Origin: Natrarchaeobaculum aegyptiacum
Lineage (GTDB): Archaea > Halobacteriota > Halobacteria > Halobacteriales > Natrialbaceae
Direction: 5' to 3'
Length of the DNA: 64,000 nt
Assembly (NCBI RefSeq): GCF_002156705.1
Contig: NZ_CP019893.1
Span: 744,001-808,000 of the forward strand
This document shows positions 16,753-24,945 of this stretch, one piece after another; within the stretch, counting starts at the first letter, position 1; each line of letters opens with the position of its first letter. Under the pieces are notes generated by a model. The model worked only from the letters and a program-made list of their open reading frames with translations, was not told where the DNA came from and made no database searches. Made by a program: the position numbers and the translations under genes.

Positions 16753-17370
16753 CTAGAGGCGAACTGCTTCGCCATCCTCGCTAAAGAGGGATGGGGCACG
16801 CAATTCCACCTGGGTTGTGGCACCGGATGGCGATACGATGTCGAGCGTTGCCGTATCTCCTGCACCGAACGCATTCCCTTCATCATCTTCAAACGGTGCC
16901 TGGTCCCCATCCATAGTGATCACCAGATCACCATTTGTTTCGGAGAGGATTGGATCCTCACCTTCTTCGATTTCTCCTTCACCCGGGTCCTCTACATCAA
17001 AGTTGTGCTCATCATCGTGGTAAGTGAGGATCTCTTGACCACCCGGTCCAACTGCCTGGATGATCGTCTGGTTGAGGTCGATATCTGAGGCACCAGCCGC
17101 CCCAGTTACGGTGAGCCGGATCTCATCCAGCGCTTCAGGATCATCCTCACCAGCCTCCTCCACAATACCGACCGTACTCGTCACGTCGATTCGTTCAGAC
17201 ACGAGGTCCGTGCTCTCTTCACCGGTCGCTTCCGCCTGTGACTGCAGCATCCCGGCGGTGTTGATCAGCACACCGGCAGCGATTGCAGCGACCAGCACCA
17301 TCGCGATGAACACGATGAGCGTACCGATCCCCACCTGACCACGTCCGTCAGCAGAGTCGTTCGTAAACAT
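16753..17370 (-). CDS. Archaellin (flagellin) 2
   Basis: 205 residues. It has the signal DGRGQVGIG and then the same N-terminal helix as its neighbours; the outer domain contains [20 protein letters not shown]. The end, [17 protein letters not shown], matches the archaellin 3 ending. It starts two bases after the stop of archaellin 1, so they are cotranscribed. The first ~55 codons after the signal are almost identical at DNA level in all three genes, while the outer domains diverge, a pattern produced by duplication with gene conversion of the filament core. Confidence 0.95.
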   Translation of the reverse strand: MFTNDSADGRGQVGIGTLIVFIAMVLVAAIAAGVLINTAGMLQSQAEATGEESTDLVSERIDVTSTVGIVEEAGEDDPEALDEIRLTVTGAAGASDIDLNQTIIQAVGPGGQEILTYHDDEHNFDVEDPGEGEIEEGEDPILSETNGDLVITMDGDQAPFEDDEGNAFGAGDTATLDIVSPSGATTQVELRAPSLFSEDGEAVRL

Positions 17371-17372
17371 GA

Positions 17373-17972
17373 TTACAACCTCACCGATTCTTCGTCGTCA
17401 ATGATCGTGGTCGGGATGCGGAGCTCTTTCTCGGTGGACGCACCGGAATCAGTGGTGAAGATAACGGTTCCCCGTTCACCTTCACTCATTGGATCCCACG
17501 CCTCGACGTCTCCATCCTCAGTGTCCCCGTCTCCGAGATAAATTTCTATCTCAGCTCGAGCGTTACTGTCGATGAGGACAGTTTCTGACTGAAGACCCTG
17601 GATATTCTCTAGGTGACCCTCCTCGAGCTCGATCGTTTCTTCTCCTTGCTCACCGATAAACTGAACCGTCACTTCTTCAAGATCCACCGGATCCGAACCA
17701 GGTGCGGTGGCCATGACGAACTTCAGATCAGTAATTGCGTTTTCTCCTTCGCCGTCTTCTCCAATTGTACCAGAGGTACTGACGATGTCGAGTCTGTCAC
17801 TCACCTGTGCCGTCGATTCCTCACCGGTGGCTTCTGCCTGCGACTGCAGCATCCCAGCGGTATTGATCAGTACACCTGCGGCAATAGCAGCGACCAGCAC
17901 CATCGCGATGAACACGATGAGCGTGCCGATCCCCACCTGACCGCGCTCTCGGTCTGTATCCTTCGTAAACAT
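17373..17972 (-). CDS. Archaellin (flagellin) 1, first gene of the archaellin operon
   Basis: 199 residues from ATG 17972 ([16 protein letters not shown]); the open frame continues 66 codons upstream but crosses the promoter, so the internal ATG is used. Cleavage is expected at ERG|QVGIG. The filament-core helix is followed by an acidic outer domain ([20 protein letters not shown]) and the ending [15 protein letters not shown]. It is led by a good promoter (18031-18036) and divergent from the HTH gene at 18291. Confidence 0.95.
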   Translation of the reverse strand: MFTKDTDRERGQVGIGTLIVFIAMVLVAAIAAGVLINTAGMLQSQAEATGEESTAQVSDRLDIVSTSGTIGEDGEGENAITDLKFVMATAPGSDPVDLEEVTVQFIGEQGEETIELEEGHLENIQGLQSETVLIDSNARAEIEIYLGDGDTEDGDVEAWDPMSEGERGTVIFTTDSGASTEKELRIPTTIIDDEESVRL

Positions 17973-18030
17973 GTGTAGGGGGTAACACCCGTTTCGATCG
18001 GGCGTCGACTCAACCTCTACACTATCGGGT

Positions 18031-18036
18031 ATTAAA
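18031..18036 (-). promoter_or_regulatory. TATA box of the archaellin operon
   Basis: Minus-strand TTTAAT within GGTTTAATACC, about 60 bases upstream of the archaellin 1 ATG, which predicts a start of transcription near 18007 and a leader of about 35 bases. It is the clearest AT-rich element in the divergent region shared with the HTH gene. Confidence 0.55.
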
Positions 18037-18290
18037 CCTGAGCCAGTATTTTCAAATATGGAAACGAACGCAGGCCCCCAATACCGTTCGTTTCGACACG
18101 AGTAGCACGCTGAATAATCGACTCTCTCGAGTGCCACCACATCGCACAATCGAAAATTACACTTATCCAACAGTACGCCGACCGCGCTGGAAACCCTCCT
18201 CTGAAACTCGTTTTCACGATCGAAATATCGGTTACGATGACATTGCTGGCGGCAAGTACGGTTTTGGTCTTGCGCTCGTAACGGCAGGGT

Positions 18291-18650
18291 ATGGACCCGA
18301 CCGAGGTACTGGGGAATCTGGGCAAAAAGTACAGCCCAGACATCCTCCGGTCTGCCGCCGAACCGAAGTCGGCACAGGAACTCAGCGACGAGCTGGACAT
18401 CCCCGTGACGACCAGCTACCGCCGGGTCGAAGCACTGGCCGAACTCGGACTGCTCGCAGACGACGAAGAGGGCCGCGACTTCGGAGAGACGGGCCGAAGC
18501 CAGACGCTCTACCGTCGAAACGTCGAGGAGATCGTGATCCGGTTCGACGGCGACGAGATGACCGTCGACTCCGTCGAACGCGAGGAGACAGATCAGCGAC
18601 TGGCCAGCGTCTGGGACGACCTGAGCCGAAGCGTTGGTGGTGACGACTGA
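18291..18650 (+). CDS. Winged-helix (ArsR-like) transcriptional regulator
   Basis: 119 residues. A winged helix-turn-helix occupies about residues 5-85: [40 protein letters not shown] as turn and recognition helix, and a wing around [16 protein letters not shown]-terminal acidic helix may dimerise. It is divergent from the archaellin operon, with about 320 bases between the starts, and forms an operon with the small membrane protein at 18652. Control of archaellins is inferred from position; pairs of an HTH protein and a small membrane protein are common in haloarchaea. Confidence 0.88.
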   Translation: MDPTEVLGNLGKKYSPDILRSAAEPKSAQELSDELDIPVTTSYRRVEALAELGLLADDEEGRDFGETGRSQTLYRRNVEEIVIRFDGDEMTVDSVEREETDQRLASVWDDLSRSVGGDD

Positions 18651-18651
18651 G

Positions 18652-18930
18652 ATGGAACTCGTCGAGATCCTCTATATCGTCTTCAGTGGCACCCTGATCG
18701 CCTCCGGCCTCGTCATGGCGGGCATGGCCGTGCAGGCGTACGCGGAGACCGAACGGCGATCGATGGTCCTCCTCTCGATCGGCTTTACGCTGATCGTCGC
18801 CGCCGCCTCCGCCACGACCATCTCCGCGTTCGTCAACGACTTCCAGAATCCCCGGACGCTGCTGACGGTCAACTACTTCGTAACCACGCTCGGCTTCCTC
18901 GCGGTCATCGCGAGCCTGTACGCCGAGTGA
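18652..18930 (+). CDS. Small membrane protein (DUF7521-like), operon partner of the HTH regulator
   Basis: 92 residues from ATG 18652, one base after the HTH stop. Three hydrophobic helices are seen (about residues 5-27, 37-58 and 68-88), joined by short loops ([24 protein letters not shown]). It matches the three-helix proteins that follow ArsR-like regulators in haloarchaea; the function is unknown, possibly a membrane sensor or anti-regulator for its neighbour. A TTG at 18634 would extend it by six residues but overlaps the HTH gene. Confidence 0.8.
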   Translation: MELVEILYIVFSGTLIASGLVMAGMAVQAYAETERRSMVLLSIGFTLIVAAASATTISAFVNDFQNPRTLLTVNYFVTTLGFLAVIASLYAE

Positions 18931-18995
18931 GCGTTCACACCCGTTTCGGCTCACGGCTGTCACGATCCCCGATCGAGAGACGGCGACCGGCCGCG

Positions 18996-19003
18996 ACACT
19001 TAT
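18996..19003 (+). promoter_or_regulatory. Promoter box for the small zinc-finger gene
   Basis: ACTTATTT (within GACACTTATTTCTCC) lies 27-34 bases before ATG 19030, the spacing expected for a leaderless or nearly leaderless haloarchaeal transcript. Confidence 0.5.
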
Positions 19004-19029
19004 TTCTCCCAGACCGACTTATCACCAGT

Positions 19030-19224
19030 ATGGACATCATCGACGGAAGCAAGATCGAATGCTCTCGCTGTGATACGGTCGTCTCTCTCGAAGACGCAAA
19101 CGTGCTGGGGAAAACCAACAACCGGACCTACGCGAAACCACTCTGTGACGACTGCCTCTCCAAAGTTGGGGTGCCGAAGGGGTACGAACTCGAGCGCGAC
19201 GTGAGTTATCTCATCCAGGACTGA
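19030..19224 (+). CDS. Small zinc-ribbon protein (64 residues)
   Basis: 64 residues with two cysteine pairs, IECSRCDTVV and PLCDDCLSKVG, forming a four-Cys zinc site around a short linker, as in the many haloarchaeal CPxCG-type mini-proteins. No other domain. The C-terminus is YELERDVSYLIQD. Such proteins often modulate transcription or stress and motility phenotypes; the specific role is not known. It stands alone between the archaellin and che blocks, with its own promoter. Confidence 0.8.
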   Translation: MDIIDGSKIECSRCDTVVSLEDANVLGKTNNRTYAKPLCDDCLSKVGVPKGYELERDVSYLIQD

Positions 19225-19738
19225 GCTCGATGTCGACCGGCGATCCCCGATGGGGAGAAAAGCAGACCAGCCTATCTTTCTACGAGGCCGTTGTTTTCGA
19301 CGGACACGAATCAGACAATTCCTCGACAACCCACGTTCAGCAACAAAATGGGCATGTAACCGTCATCTATCGATAACATGACGTACACCGAGGCGGTCAC
19401 ACCGCCCACTCAAATGCACAATATCGGGACTCCGAGGCCGGAACGTTCGAGACACCCTCTCGAACCCCTGTGGGGTCTCGGCTACGAGATAATTCCGAGT
19501 CCCCTGCCGGGATAGGAGCAACGGCGGTGTGGGCCCGTCCTCAGAAATCTTTGATTTCTGATGGGCTGTGCGAGACCTCCGTACTCGTGAACGCCATCGG
19601 CCTGTCATCTCGATCGGTCGTCAACCAGCAAATATCCCACCCCAGCGGTACGGTGCCGTGGGATGCCTCGCCGTCGTCGGGCTATGCCCGACTGCCTGAG
19701 GGATCTTCGATCCCTCTCCGGTTACGGCGAAGAGGAGG
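19225..19738. other. Gene-free region dominated by short hairpins
   Basis: 514 bases between the zinc-finger gene and the end of cheF. Open frames here have poor halophile codon use and are not convincing genes. The main content is a row of perfect short-loop hairpins (listed separately). Confidence 0.7.
19392..19716. repeat. Array of seven short hairpins
   Basis: Stems and loops seen: GGCGGT(CAC)ACCGCC 19392-19406; TTCGAGA(CACCC)TCTCGAA 19446-19464; ACCCC(TGT)GGGGT 19464-19476; TCTCG(GCTA)CGAGA 19476-19489; TCAGAAATC(TTT)GATTTCTGA 19541-19561; GTCGGGC(TAT)GCCCGAC 19676-19692; GAGGGATC(TTC)GATCCCTC 19698-19716. A longer pair, ATCCCAC 19634-19640 with GTGGGAT 19658-19664, encloses a further fold. 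Five of the seven have loops of exactly three bases. Hairpins of this kind are known at the ends of IS200/IS605-type elements and in TnpB-associated RNAs, so a relic of such an element or a structured RNA is possible. Confidence 0.7.
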
Positions 19739-20602
19739 TCACTTGCTGTTCATCGCTTCGCTCGCGATATTGCGACCGCGCGGCTTCAACGCGACCTCAC
19801 GTCGTATCCGCACTTCCTCGAGGACGTCCAGTTCGATCAGTCGTTCGTAGATCTCTTCGACCGTGTCGATGTCGAGGCCGAGGAACTCCGGGACTTCGAA
19901 CGGCGAGACGCCGGAGTAGATCGCCATCAGCACTTCCTCTTCTTTCGCCGAGAGGTCGATCTGCGACGCGTTTTTCTCGGCCCCGCGGTCGAGCACCGAC
20001 TTGAGCATCGCGACGTTCTGTTTCGACCCCGAGAGGTAGGTCTGGACGCTCGAGTCGTCTTCGGTGTGTTCGGCCTCGATGACGGGGCGGTCGCTGCCGC
20101 GGACGGTTCGTTCGTCGGTTTCGACGGTACCGACGTCGTCGACTTCGATCTGGACGAAGGTGCCGTCTTCGACGGCGAAGTTGGCGACGCCGGTGTCGAT
20201 CTTGACGCGGGCTTTCCGCCAGGAGGTATCCTGGACGACGCCGCCTTTCACGGCCGGATGCTTGATGAGGACGATTTCGCCGTCAAGAATCGCCTTCTGG
20301 ATCTGGAGTTCGAACTCGTCGACCTCCTCCATCGAGATCAGGTAGACGTTCGGTCCGTAGTTGATGCTGATGTAGTTCGAGACCTTCGCGACGGTCTGGT
20401 TGACGTCGTAGCGGCCCTTGATCGACTGGATTTTCGAGAGCGGGATCGTCTCTTTGCCCTCGTTGCCGACGATCACCAGCCGCTTGTTCGAGAGGACGAT
20501 CCGGCCGTTCGACCAGCCTGTATCCGACAGTTTCCGGCCGTCGCGGATCACCTGCGTGAACTTTCCGGTGACGTCGGCGAGTTTAGTTTCGGACTTGCTC
20601 AT
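19739..20602 (-). CDS. cheF: Taxis protein CheF
   Basis: 287 residues, matching archaeal CheF (DUF439): DTGWSNGRIVLSNKRLVIVG near the N-terminus, followed by a beta-rich domain (LIKHPAVKGGVVQDTSWRKA). A C-terminal winged-helix-like segment (SAKEEEVLMAIYSGVSPFEV, PEFLGLDIDTVEEIYERLIE) completes it. CheF bridges phosphorylated CheY and the ArlC/D/E ring, passing the switch signal to the archaellum. Its start overlaps the HEAT protein gene by 4 bases (ATGA), so both are translated together. Confidence 0.95.
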   Translation of the reverse strand: MSKSETKLADVTGKFTQVIRDGRKLSDTGWSNGRIVLSNKRLVIVGNEGKETIPLSKIQSIKGRYDVNQTVAKVSNYISINYGPNVYLISMEEVDEFELQIQKAILDGEIVLIKHPAVKGGVVQDTSWRKARVKIDTGVANFAVEDGTFVQIEVDDVGTVETDERTVRGSDRPVIEAEHTEDDSSVQTYLSGSKQNVAMLKSVLDRGAEKNASQIDLSAKEEEVLMAIYSGVSPFEVPEFLGLDIDTVEEIYERLIELDVLEEVRIRREVALKPRGRNIASEAMNSK

Positions 20603-21870
20603 GCGAGATCACCACTCGGTGCGCCGATGCCGCCGAGTTTCGACAGTGCGGAGAAGCCACGCTTCCGGAGCTCGTCGTCTTCGGTCCGGTCGACGAATCC
20701 CTCGATCCGACGGCGGGCCTGATCGGTGCCGATCTTCCCGAGGACGAACAGCGCCTTGCTGCGAGTGGCGACGTCCTCGTGGTCGTTTTCGACCAGTTTC
20801 AGGAGCCGGTCCTCGAGGTCGCCGCCGTCGAGCAAGGCGAGGCTGGTCGCCGCGAACTTCGCGGTCATCTCGTCGTCGTCCGAGAGCGTCTCGATCAACG
20901 CTTCCTGGGCCTCTGCCCGGAACTCCTCGGTGGCGACTCGGCCGAGGAGCCAGGCGGCGTTTCGTCGCTGGGCCGTCTCCGTGCTGCGGTCGAGGATCTC
21001 GATCAGCGGTTCGACCGCCTCGCGTTCGCCCGCTTTGGCGAGTTCGTCGACGATCTTCTCGCGAACCTGATGGCTCGCCTCGGCCGGTGCCTCAGAGAGC
21101 AACTGGACGAGCGAGAACATGGCGGTCCGCCTGACGGCGTCGGAGTCGTCGGACAGGGCGTTGGCGAGAATCTCGACGGCTTCGATGCTTCCGAGCCGTC
21201 CGAGTGCGTCGACGGCGATCCGGCGAAGCACCTCGTCTTCGTCGTCGGCGATGTCGATGAGTTCGTTCAGCGCGTTGGTGGTCCCGATGTCCGCGAGCGC
21301 GTAGGCGACCTCGATGCGAACCTCGTAGGCGTCTTCGTGGAGTCGCTTCGACAGGGCCGGGACGCTTTCCGGTGAGCCAATCCGTCCGAGTGCGAGCGCG
21401 ATCCGCTTTCGGACGCGCGGGTCCGGATCCTCGATGTGCTGAACGAGCGTGTCGACCACGTTGTCAGCACCGAGGCGACCGAGGCCGGTCGCAGCGGCCA
21501 TCCGGAGTTCCGGCAGGTCGGCCTGTAATCCGCCGGCCAGAATCTGGGCTTTCTTCCACTCCGCGACTTCCTCGATGTCTTCTCCGGAGATGTCGCCGAT
21601 GAACTGCTCGAGGGCGTCCTGTCCGTACTGGTCGAGAGCGTCGATCGCCGCCGCCCGGACCACCTCGTTATCGTCGTCTTTCGCGACGTCGACGAGGACG
21701 TCGATAACATCGTCCCGGGGACAGGTATTCGGCCCGGTGTCGACCTCGAGTCCACCGAGGATCTCCGCCGCCCGGCGGCGAATGTTCGGGTTCGGACTCT
21801 CTTCGACGTACGTGATGAGCCCGTCGAAGTCGGCGTTTCGTTCGAGTTCGAATAATGTCACGTCGATCAC
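20599..21870 (-). CDS. HEAT-repeat protein of the chemotaxis/archaellum interface
   Basis: 423 residues from a GTG start, made almost entirely of HEAT/PBS-type helical repeats of about 31 residues (for example LGRLGADNVVDTLVQHIEDP and ALGRIGSPESVPALSKRLHE). Such scaffolds bind partner proteins. In Halobacterium salinarum a HEAT-repeat protein encoded beside cheF interacts with CheF and is needed for taxis, and the 4-base overlap here supports the same role. An AT-rich TTGAATATTCAA at about 21924-21935 could be the promoter. No cysteines or catalytic motif. Confidence 0.9.
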   Translation of the reverse strand: MIDVTLFELERNADFDGLITYVEESPNPNIRRRAAEILGGLEVDTGPNTCPRDDVIDVLVDVAKDDDNEVVRAAAIDALDQYGQDALEQFIGDISGEDIEEVAEWKKAQILAGGLQADLPELRMAAATGLGRLGADNVVDTLVQHIEDPDPRVRKRIALALGRIGSPESVPALSKRLHEDAYEVRIEVAYALADIGTTNALNELIDIADDEDEVLRRIAVDALGRLGSIEAVEILANALSDDSDAVRRTAMFSLVQLLSEAPAEASHQVREKIVDELAKAGEREAVEPLIEILDRSTETAQRRNAAWLLGRVATEEFRAEAQEALIETLSDDDEMTAKFAATSLALLDGGDLEDRLLKLVENDHEDVATRSKALFVLGKIGTDQARRRIEGFVDRTEDDELRKRGFSALSKLGGIGAPSGDLA

Positions 21871-21951
21871 CTACTCGAGCCCGGCCGCCCCACCGTCGCG
21901 TTCATGCGTACGTGTTTCACCGTTGAATATTCAAGGTTCCTTTTCGACCAC

Positions 21952-21970
21952 TCCCCGGTACTGCCGGGGA
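21952..21970. terminator. Hairpin between the lipoprotein and HEAT genes
   Basis: TCCCCGG and CCGGGGA form a 7-base stem with a 5-base loop, downstream of the Tat lipoprotein stop (22012) and upstream of the HEAT gene promoter. There is no clear T-run on the transcribed strand, so termination is only a possibility. Confidence 0.3.
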
Positions 21971-22011
21971 TTTGCTGGCCGGTCGTCCGGTTCGACCCGT
22001 CCCGGAACATG

Positions 22012-22833
22012 TTATTCAGACTCCGTTTCGCTGGTATTCTCGCCTGCTGACTCGGTCTCGCCATCGGTTGCACCATCACTGTTTCCGTTTCCGTCGTCAC
22101 CGGTCGATCCAGTCCCGTTTTCAGCGGGAGCAGCTTCGCCGTCTGATTCGTTGCCAGCACCGATTTCGATGAGACCCTCCTCGTCTTCGTCGGCATCTGC
22201 CCCGACGTCAGCCCGGTCGGAGTCCTCGGGGTACACCATCGTGCTGACGATCTGGTTCCAGACCTCCTGGTAGTGGGCCAGTTCGTCGAGTTCCATTTCG
22301 GCCCACTCCGAGTTGACACCCCACCCTTCGACCTGACCGTCGAACCCATCGACGACTTCGGTGAACAGCCGGTTGACATCGGCCCCACGATCGACCATTC
22401 CGTCTCGGAAAACGAGATAGATGAGTGCGATTTCCTCGTCGGACTCGTCGTGGTCCTCGGCGGTCGACTCGTAGAACAGGATCAGGTCCTGGTCGTCGGT
22501 ATCGAAATACAGCTCCTCGACGACGATCCCATTGTCCTCCAGCATGTAGTAGAATTCCGCTGGCGTCGCGTCCGGGTCTTCGCCCGGAGCTTCCGGTTCG
22601 ACCGGTTCACGTGTGCCACCAACGAGGGAGGTCGAATCGAGACAGCCGGCTGTCACACCGAGTGCCAGCGTTCCCGCGCCGACCAGACTCTGGCGTCGGG
22701 TCAGCCCACCGCCTCGAGCGTCGCGAGTGGGGATATCGTCTGCTTCGTCGTGCTCGGCTGCGACCGGCGACCGCGGGTTCCGGTCGTCGGCGTCACCAGT
22801 GCCGTCGGTCGCAGACCCGAAAACGTCGCGCAT
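22012..22833 (-). CDS. Tat-secreted lipoprotein, uncharacterised
   Basis: 273 residues from ATG 22833. An N-terminal cytoplasmic tail of about 40 residues precedes the twin-arginine signal LTRRQSLVGAGTLALGVTAGC, whose lipobox cysteine would be lipidated, so the mature protein sits on the outer face of the membrane. The folded part (about residues 85-205) contains TPAEFYYMLEDNGIVVEELY and WAEMELDELAHYQEVWNQIV. The last ~55 residues are a Ser/Glu/Gly-rich disordered tail. No enzyme motif; it looks like a haloarchaeal DUF lipoprotein. Confidence 0.85.
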   Translation of the reverse strand: MRDVFGSATDGTGDADDRNPRSPVAAEHDEADDIPTRDARGGGLTRRQSLVGAGTLALGVTAGCLDSTSLVGGTREPVEPEAPGEDPDATPAEFYYMLEDNGIVVEELYFDTDDQDLILFYESTAEDHDESDEEIALIYLVFRDGMVDRGADVNRLFTEVVDGFDGQVEGWGVNSEWAEMELDELAHYQEVWNQIVSTMVYPEDSDRADVGADADEDEEGLIEIGAGNESDGEAAPAENGTGSTGDDGNGNSDGATDGETESAGENTSETESE

Positions 22834-22907
22834 CGTTATCTGACGGTCACACCAGTGGGTCAAAAGCGCGTCGGCCGTTACCAGCGGCGGGTAATAGATC
22901 GTCCCAG

Positions 22908-23831
22908 TCAGGAATCGGTCGTCTCGAGCAGCGAGGCGATCGTTTCTGCGGCCTCGAGTGCGGTTGCACCGTAGACGTACGTCGTCGGCTCGATGCCGAA
23001 GGCACCGCGGTGGTAGGCGACGCGGGGAACGCCACCGTGCTCGTCGAAGCGGCGTTTGAGGTGGTCGTGCCGATCCTCGTACTCTGCGTCGAACTCGAGG
23101 GAGTCGAGTCCGTGGTCGGTCGCTGCCTCGAGCAACGCGTCGTCCGTGGCGACGTTGATCGCCCCGCGAACGCCGGGGTCGACGCTCGTGGCGGCGAGGA
23201 CCGCGGTGGCGACGTGTTTGGAGGCACCGAACTCGGGATTGGCCGGGATTTCGACGCGACCGCCCATCGCGTAGATTCGCCCGGGAATAGCCGCGACGTC
23301 GGTCACGTCTGCCGGGTCGGGCAGTGCCATCCCGACGTTGGTCCCCACGTTCGGGACGTACGCGACGAGTCCGGGCGTCGCACCCAGTGTCCGGGCTGCA
23401 GAGCGGACGTTCGCGAGTACGTCGCGTTCGGCGCGGAGTTCGGAGTCGAGACCGCGAACGCAGAGGTCACAGCTCACTCCCTGCAGTTCGGGCATCGCCT
23501 CCTCGTGAAGTTCACAGATCGGGCCGCGGTCGGTGAGCGTTCGGATCAGCGAGAGGAGTTCGGCGAGGGCGTCGTACCCGTCGTACTCACCGCTCTCGAG
23601 ACCGTCGGCGATCCGGTCGACCGTGGCGACGGTCTCGGGATCGGAGCGAAACCGCTCGTCGCCGCCGCCCTCGCCGGCGACGTACTGACTGACGGCGGCC
23701 TGTGTAACCCCGAGGTGGGTCGCGATCTCTTGCTGGGTCAGGCCCCGGTCAGCGAGGCGTTCAGCCAGCATCGCGCGAACCGTCGGCAGGAAGCGATCGA
23801 CGACGAGTTCGCTCGGTAAGACGAGAGACAT
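22908..23831 (-). CDS. thiR: ThiR: HTH regulator fused to a ThiN (thiamine-phosphate-binding) domain
   Basis: 307 residues from ATG 23831 (MSLVLPSELVVDRFLPTVRA); longer upstream starts are not supported. Residues 18-60 are an HTH (LTQQEIATHLGVTQAAVSQYV). A spacer has a cysteine group (CELHEEAMPELQGVSCDLCV). Residues 130-300 are a ThiN domain (PGLVAYVPNVGTNVGMALPD, PGRIYAMGGRVEIP, RVAYHRGAFGIEPTTYVYG). In haloarchaea ThiR represses thiamine synthesis genes such as thiC and thi4 when thiamine phosphates bind the ThiN domain. It ends 44 bases short of the lipoprotein region and is on the same strand. Confidence 0.9.
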   Translation of the reverse strand: MSLVLPSELVVDRFLPTVRAMLAERLADRGLTQQEIATHLGVTQAAVSQYVAGEGGGDERFRSDPETVATVDRIADGLESGEYDGYDALAELLSLIRTLTDRGPICELHEEAMPELQGVSCDLCVRGLDSELRAERDVLANVRSAARTLGATPGLVAYVPNVGTNVGMALPDPADVTDVAAIPGRIYAMGGRVEIPANPEFGASKHVATAVLAATSVDPGVRGAINVATDDALLEAATDHGLDSLEFDAEYEDRHDHLKRRFDEHGGVPRVAYHRGAFGIEPTTYVYGATALEAAETIASLLETTDS

Positions 23832-23896
23832 GCCCCGGGATTGGCCCGACACCGGCTTAAATTCGGCTACCGACGCCAGTCCTCCGGCGGGGACTG

Positions 23897-24442
23897 CTAC
23901 TCCGACTGGCCGGCAAGTCCGACGCGCTCGTAGATCGCACCGCTCAGACAGCCGATCGGGACCGTGACCCAGGCTGTCAGGAGGAATCCGATGTAGCCTA
24001 TTCCCACTGCGAAGAGGAACGCGTCCGTGAGCATCACTTCCGACCACGATCCCCAGGCCGCAAGAACCAAAACGAGTGCGAGCAGCGCCGTCGCGCCGAG
24101 GTAGGTGAATACCGTTCCGAGGAACCCGGCGGCGACGCCGTAGATCGGCAGGCCGTCCGGCAGCGCTCGCCAGGTGAGGACGCCGGCCGCGAACGCCGCG
24201 GGGGCGACAAGCGGCAGCGCCGCGAGTCCGGTCGTCGCCAGTACGGTCCCGTCCAGTCCACCGACGAGACCGAGTTCGTCGACGGCGACCACCCCAAACG
24301 CGAACGCCAGCGTCGCGGCGATCGCAGCCGACGCACCGGCGAACCCGGCCCCGACGTCCGGCCGGTCCGCGTACGGTAATCGTCCCGGTCCAGCACGCTT
24401 GCAGGCGGTTCGGAGTCGGTCCCCGTATGCTCGAGTCGTCAT
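23897..24442 (-). CDS. Four-helix membrane protein, uncharacterised
   Basis: 181 residues from ATG 24442. A short basic N-terminus is followed by about four hydrophobic segments (about residues 35-60, 68-92, 102-130 and 140-172: FAGASAAIAATLAFAFGVVA, LPIYGVAAGFLGTVFTYLGA). It resembles haloarchaeal DUF membrane proteins of unknown function. It has its own promoter (TATATA about 25 bases upstream) and stands alone between thiR and the tRNA gene. Confidence 0.75.
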   Translation of the reverse strand: MTTRAYGDRLRTACKRAGPGRLPYADRPDVGAGFAGASAAIAATLAFAFGVVAVDELGLVGGLDGTVLATTGLAALPLVAPAAFAAGVLTWRALPDGLPIYGVAAGFLGTVFTYLGATALLALVLVLAAWGSWSEVMLTDAFLFAVGIGYIGFLLTAWVTVPIGCLSGAIYERVGLAGQSE

Positions 24443-24466
24443 AGCTAACACTTTATCGTACTGTCA

Positions 24467-24472
24467 TATATA
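24467..24472 (-). promoter_or_regulatory. TATA box for the membrane protein gene at 23897-24442
   Basis: TATATA within CCTATATATGAC (minus strand), 25-30 bases upstream of ATG 24442, fitting a leaderless haloarchaeal promoter. Confidence 0.6.
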
Positions 24473-24637
24473 GGTTGTCTGCGCTGATCCGACTGGTATC
24501 GAGACTCGGGGGCGGGAACACAGCGGTAGTGTATCCGGCGGTCGCCGCAAATCCGTGGGAGGGCAAGCGAGGGAGTCGGTCGCACGCGGGCGAAAAACCG
24601 AAACGGGTAAAAACGTCTCCCGGGTACGTACAGATGA

Positions 24638-24722
24638 GCCGAGATAGCCTAGCCCGGCCAAGGCGGCAGATTCGAAATCTGCTGTCCTCACGGACTCGGG
24701 AGTTCAAATCTCCCTCTCGGCG
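24638..24722 (+). tRNA. tRNA-Ser, anticodon CGA
   Basis: The acceptor stem GCCGAGA pairs with TCTCGGC, followed by discriminator G. The anticodon stem GCAGA/TCTGC surrounds the loop TTCGAAA, giving anticodon CGA (serine UCG codons). There is a long variable arm (TGTCCTCACGGACT), as in class II tRNAs, and the T arm is GGGAG-TTCAAAT-CTCCC. CCA is not encoded. It is 85 bases long and is followed by CTTTTC, a possible short terminator. Confidence 0.95.
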
Positions 24723-24843
24723 CTTTTCACGACGGCAAATTGTGGGGAGCGGAGCGAACCGTCTGTCGTCCTCACAACGGAACGAAGGAATTTGAACGAG
24801 AGAAGAGGAAGTCCGCGACCGATGCGAGCGGAAGCGTCTTCGC

Positions 24844-24867
24844 GGAGTTCAAATCTTCCTCTCGGCG
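24844..24867 (+). repeat. Copy of the tRNA-Ser 3' end (att-like repeat)
   Basis: 24 bases repeat the tRNA 3' end at 24699-24722 with one mismatch (GGAGTTCAAATCT, then T instead of C, then CCTCTCGGCG). The copy begins in the T arm and ends at the discriminator base, the usual crossover zone of tyrosine recombinases. Only 121 bases lie between the two copies and no integrase remains, so this looks like the scar of an excised or collapsed element. Confidence 0.75.
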
Positions 24868-24945
24868 TTTCCAGCGGCACGATACCGAGAGCGACACGTA
24901 GCGGTACGAGTTATACAGGGGCCGTCGTGTGCAGGGCTGTTCGTA

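Noticed and set aside
19392-19716. Reading the hairpin array as a CRISPR array
   Set aside because: The stems differ in sequence from one another and spacing is irregular; CRISPR repeats would be identical.
23832-24047. N-terminal extension of ThiR up to 24047
   Set aside because: The extension has an Arg-rich shadow composition; the HTH domain starts normally from ATG 23831.
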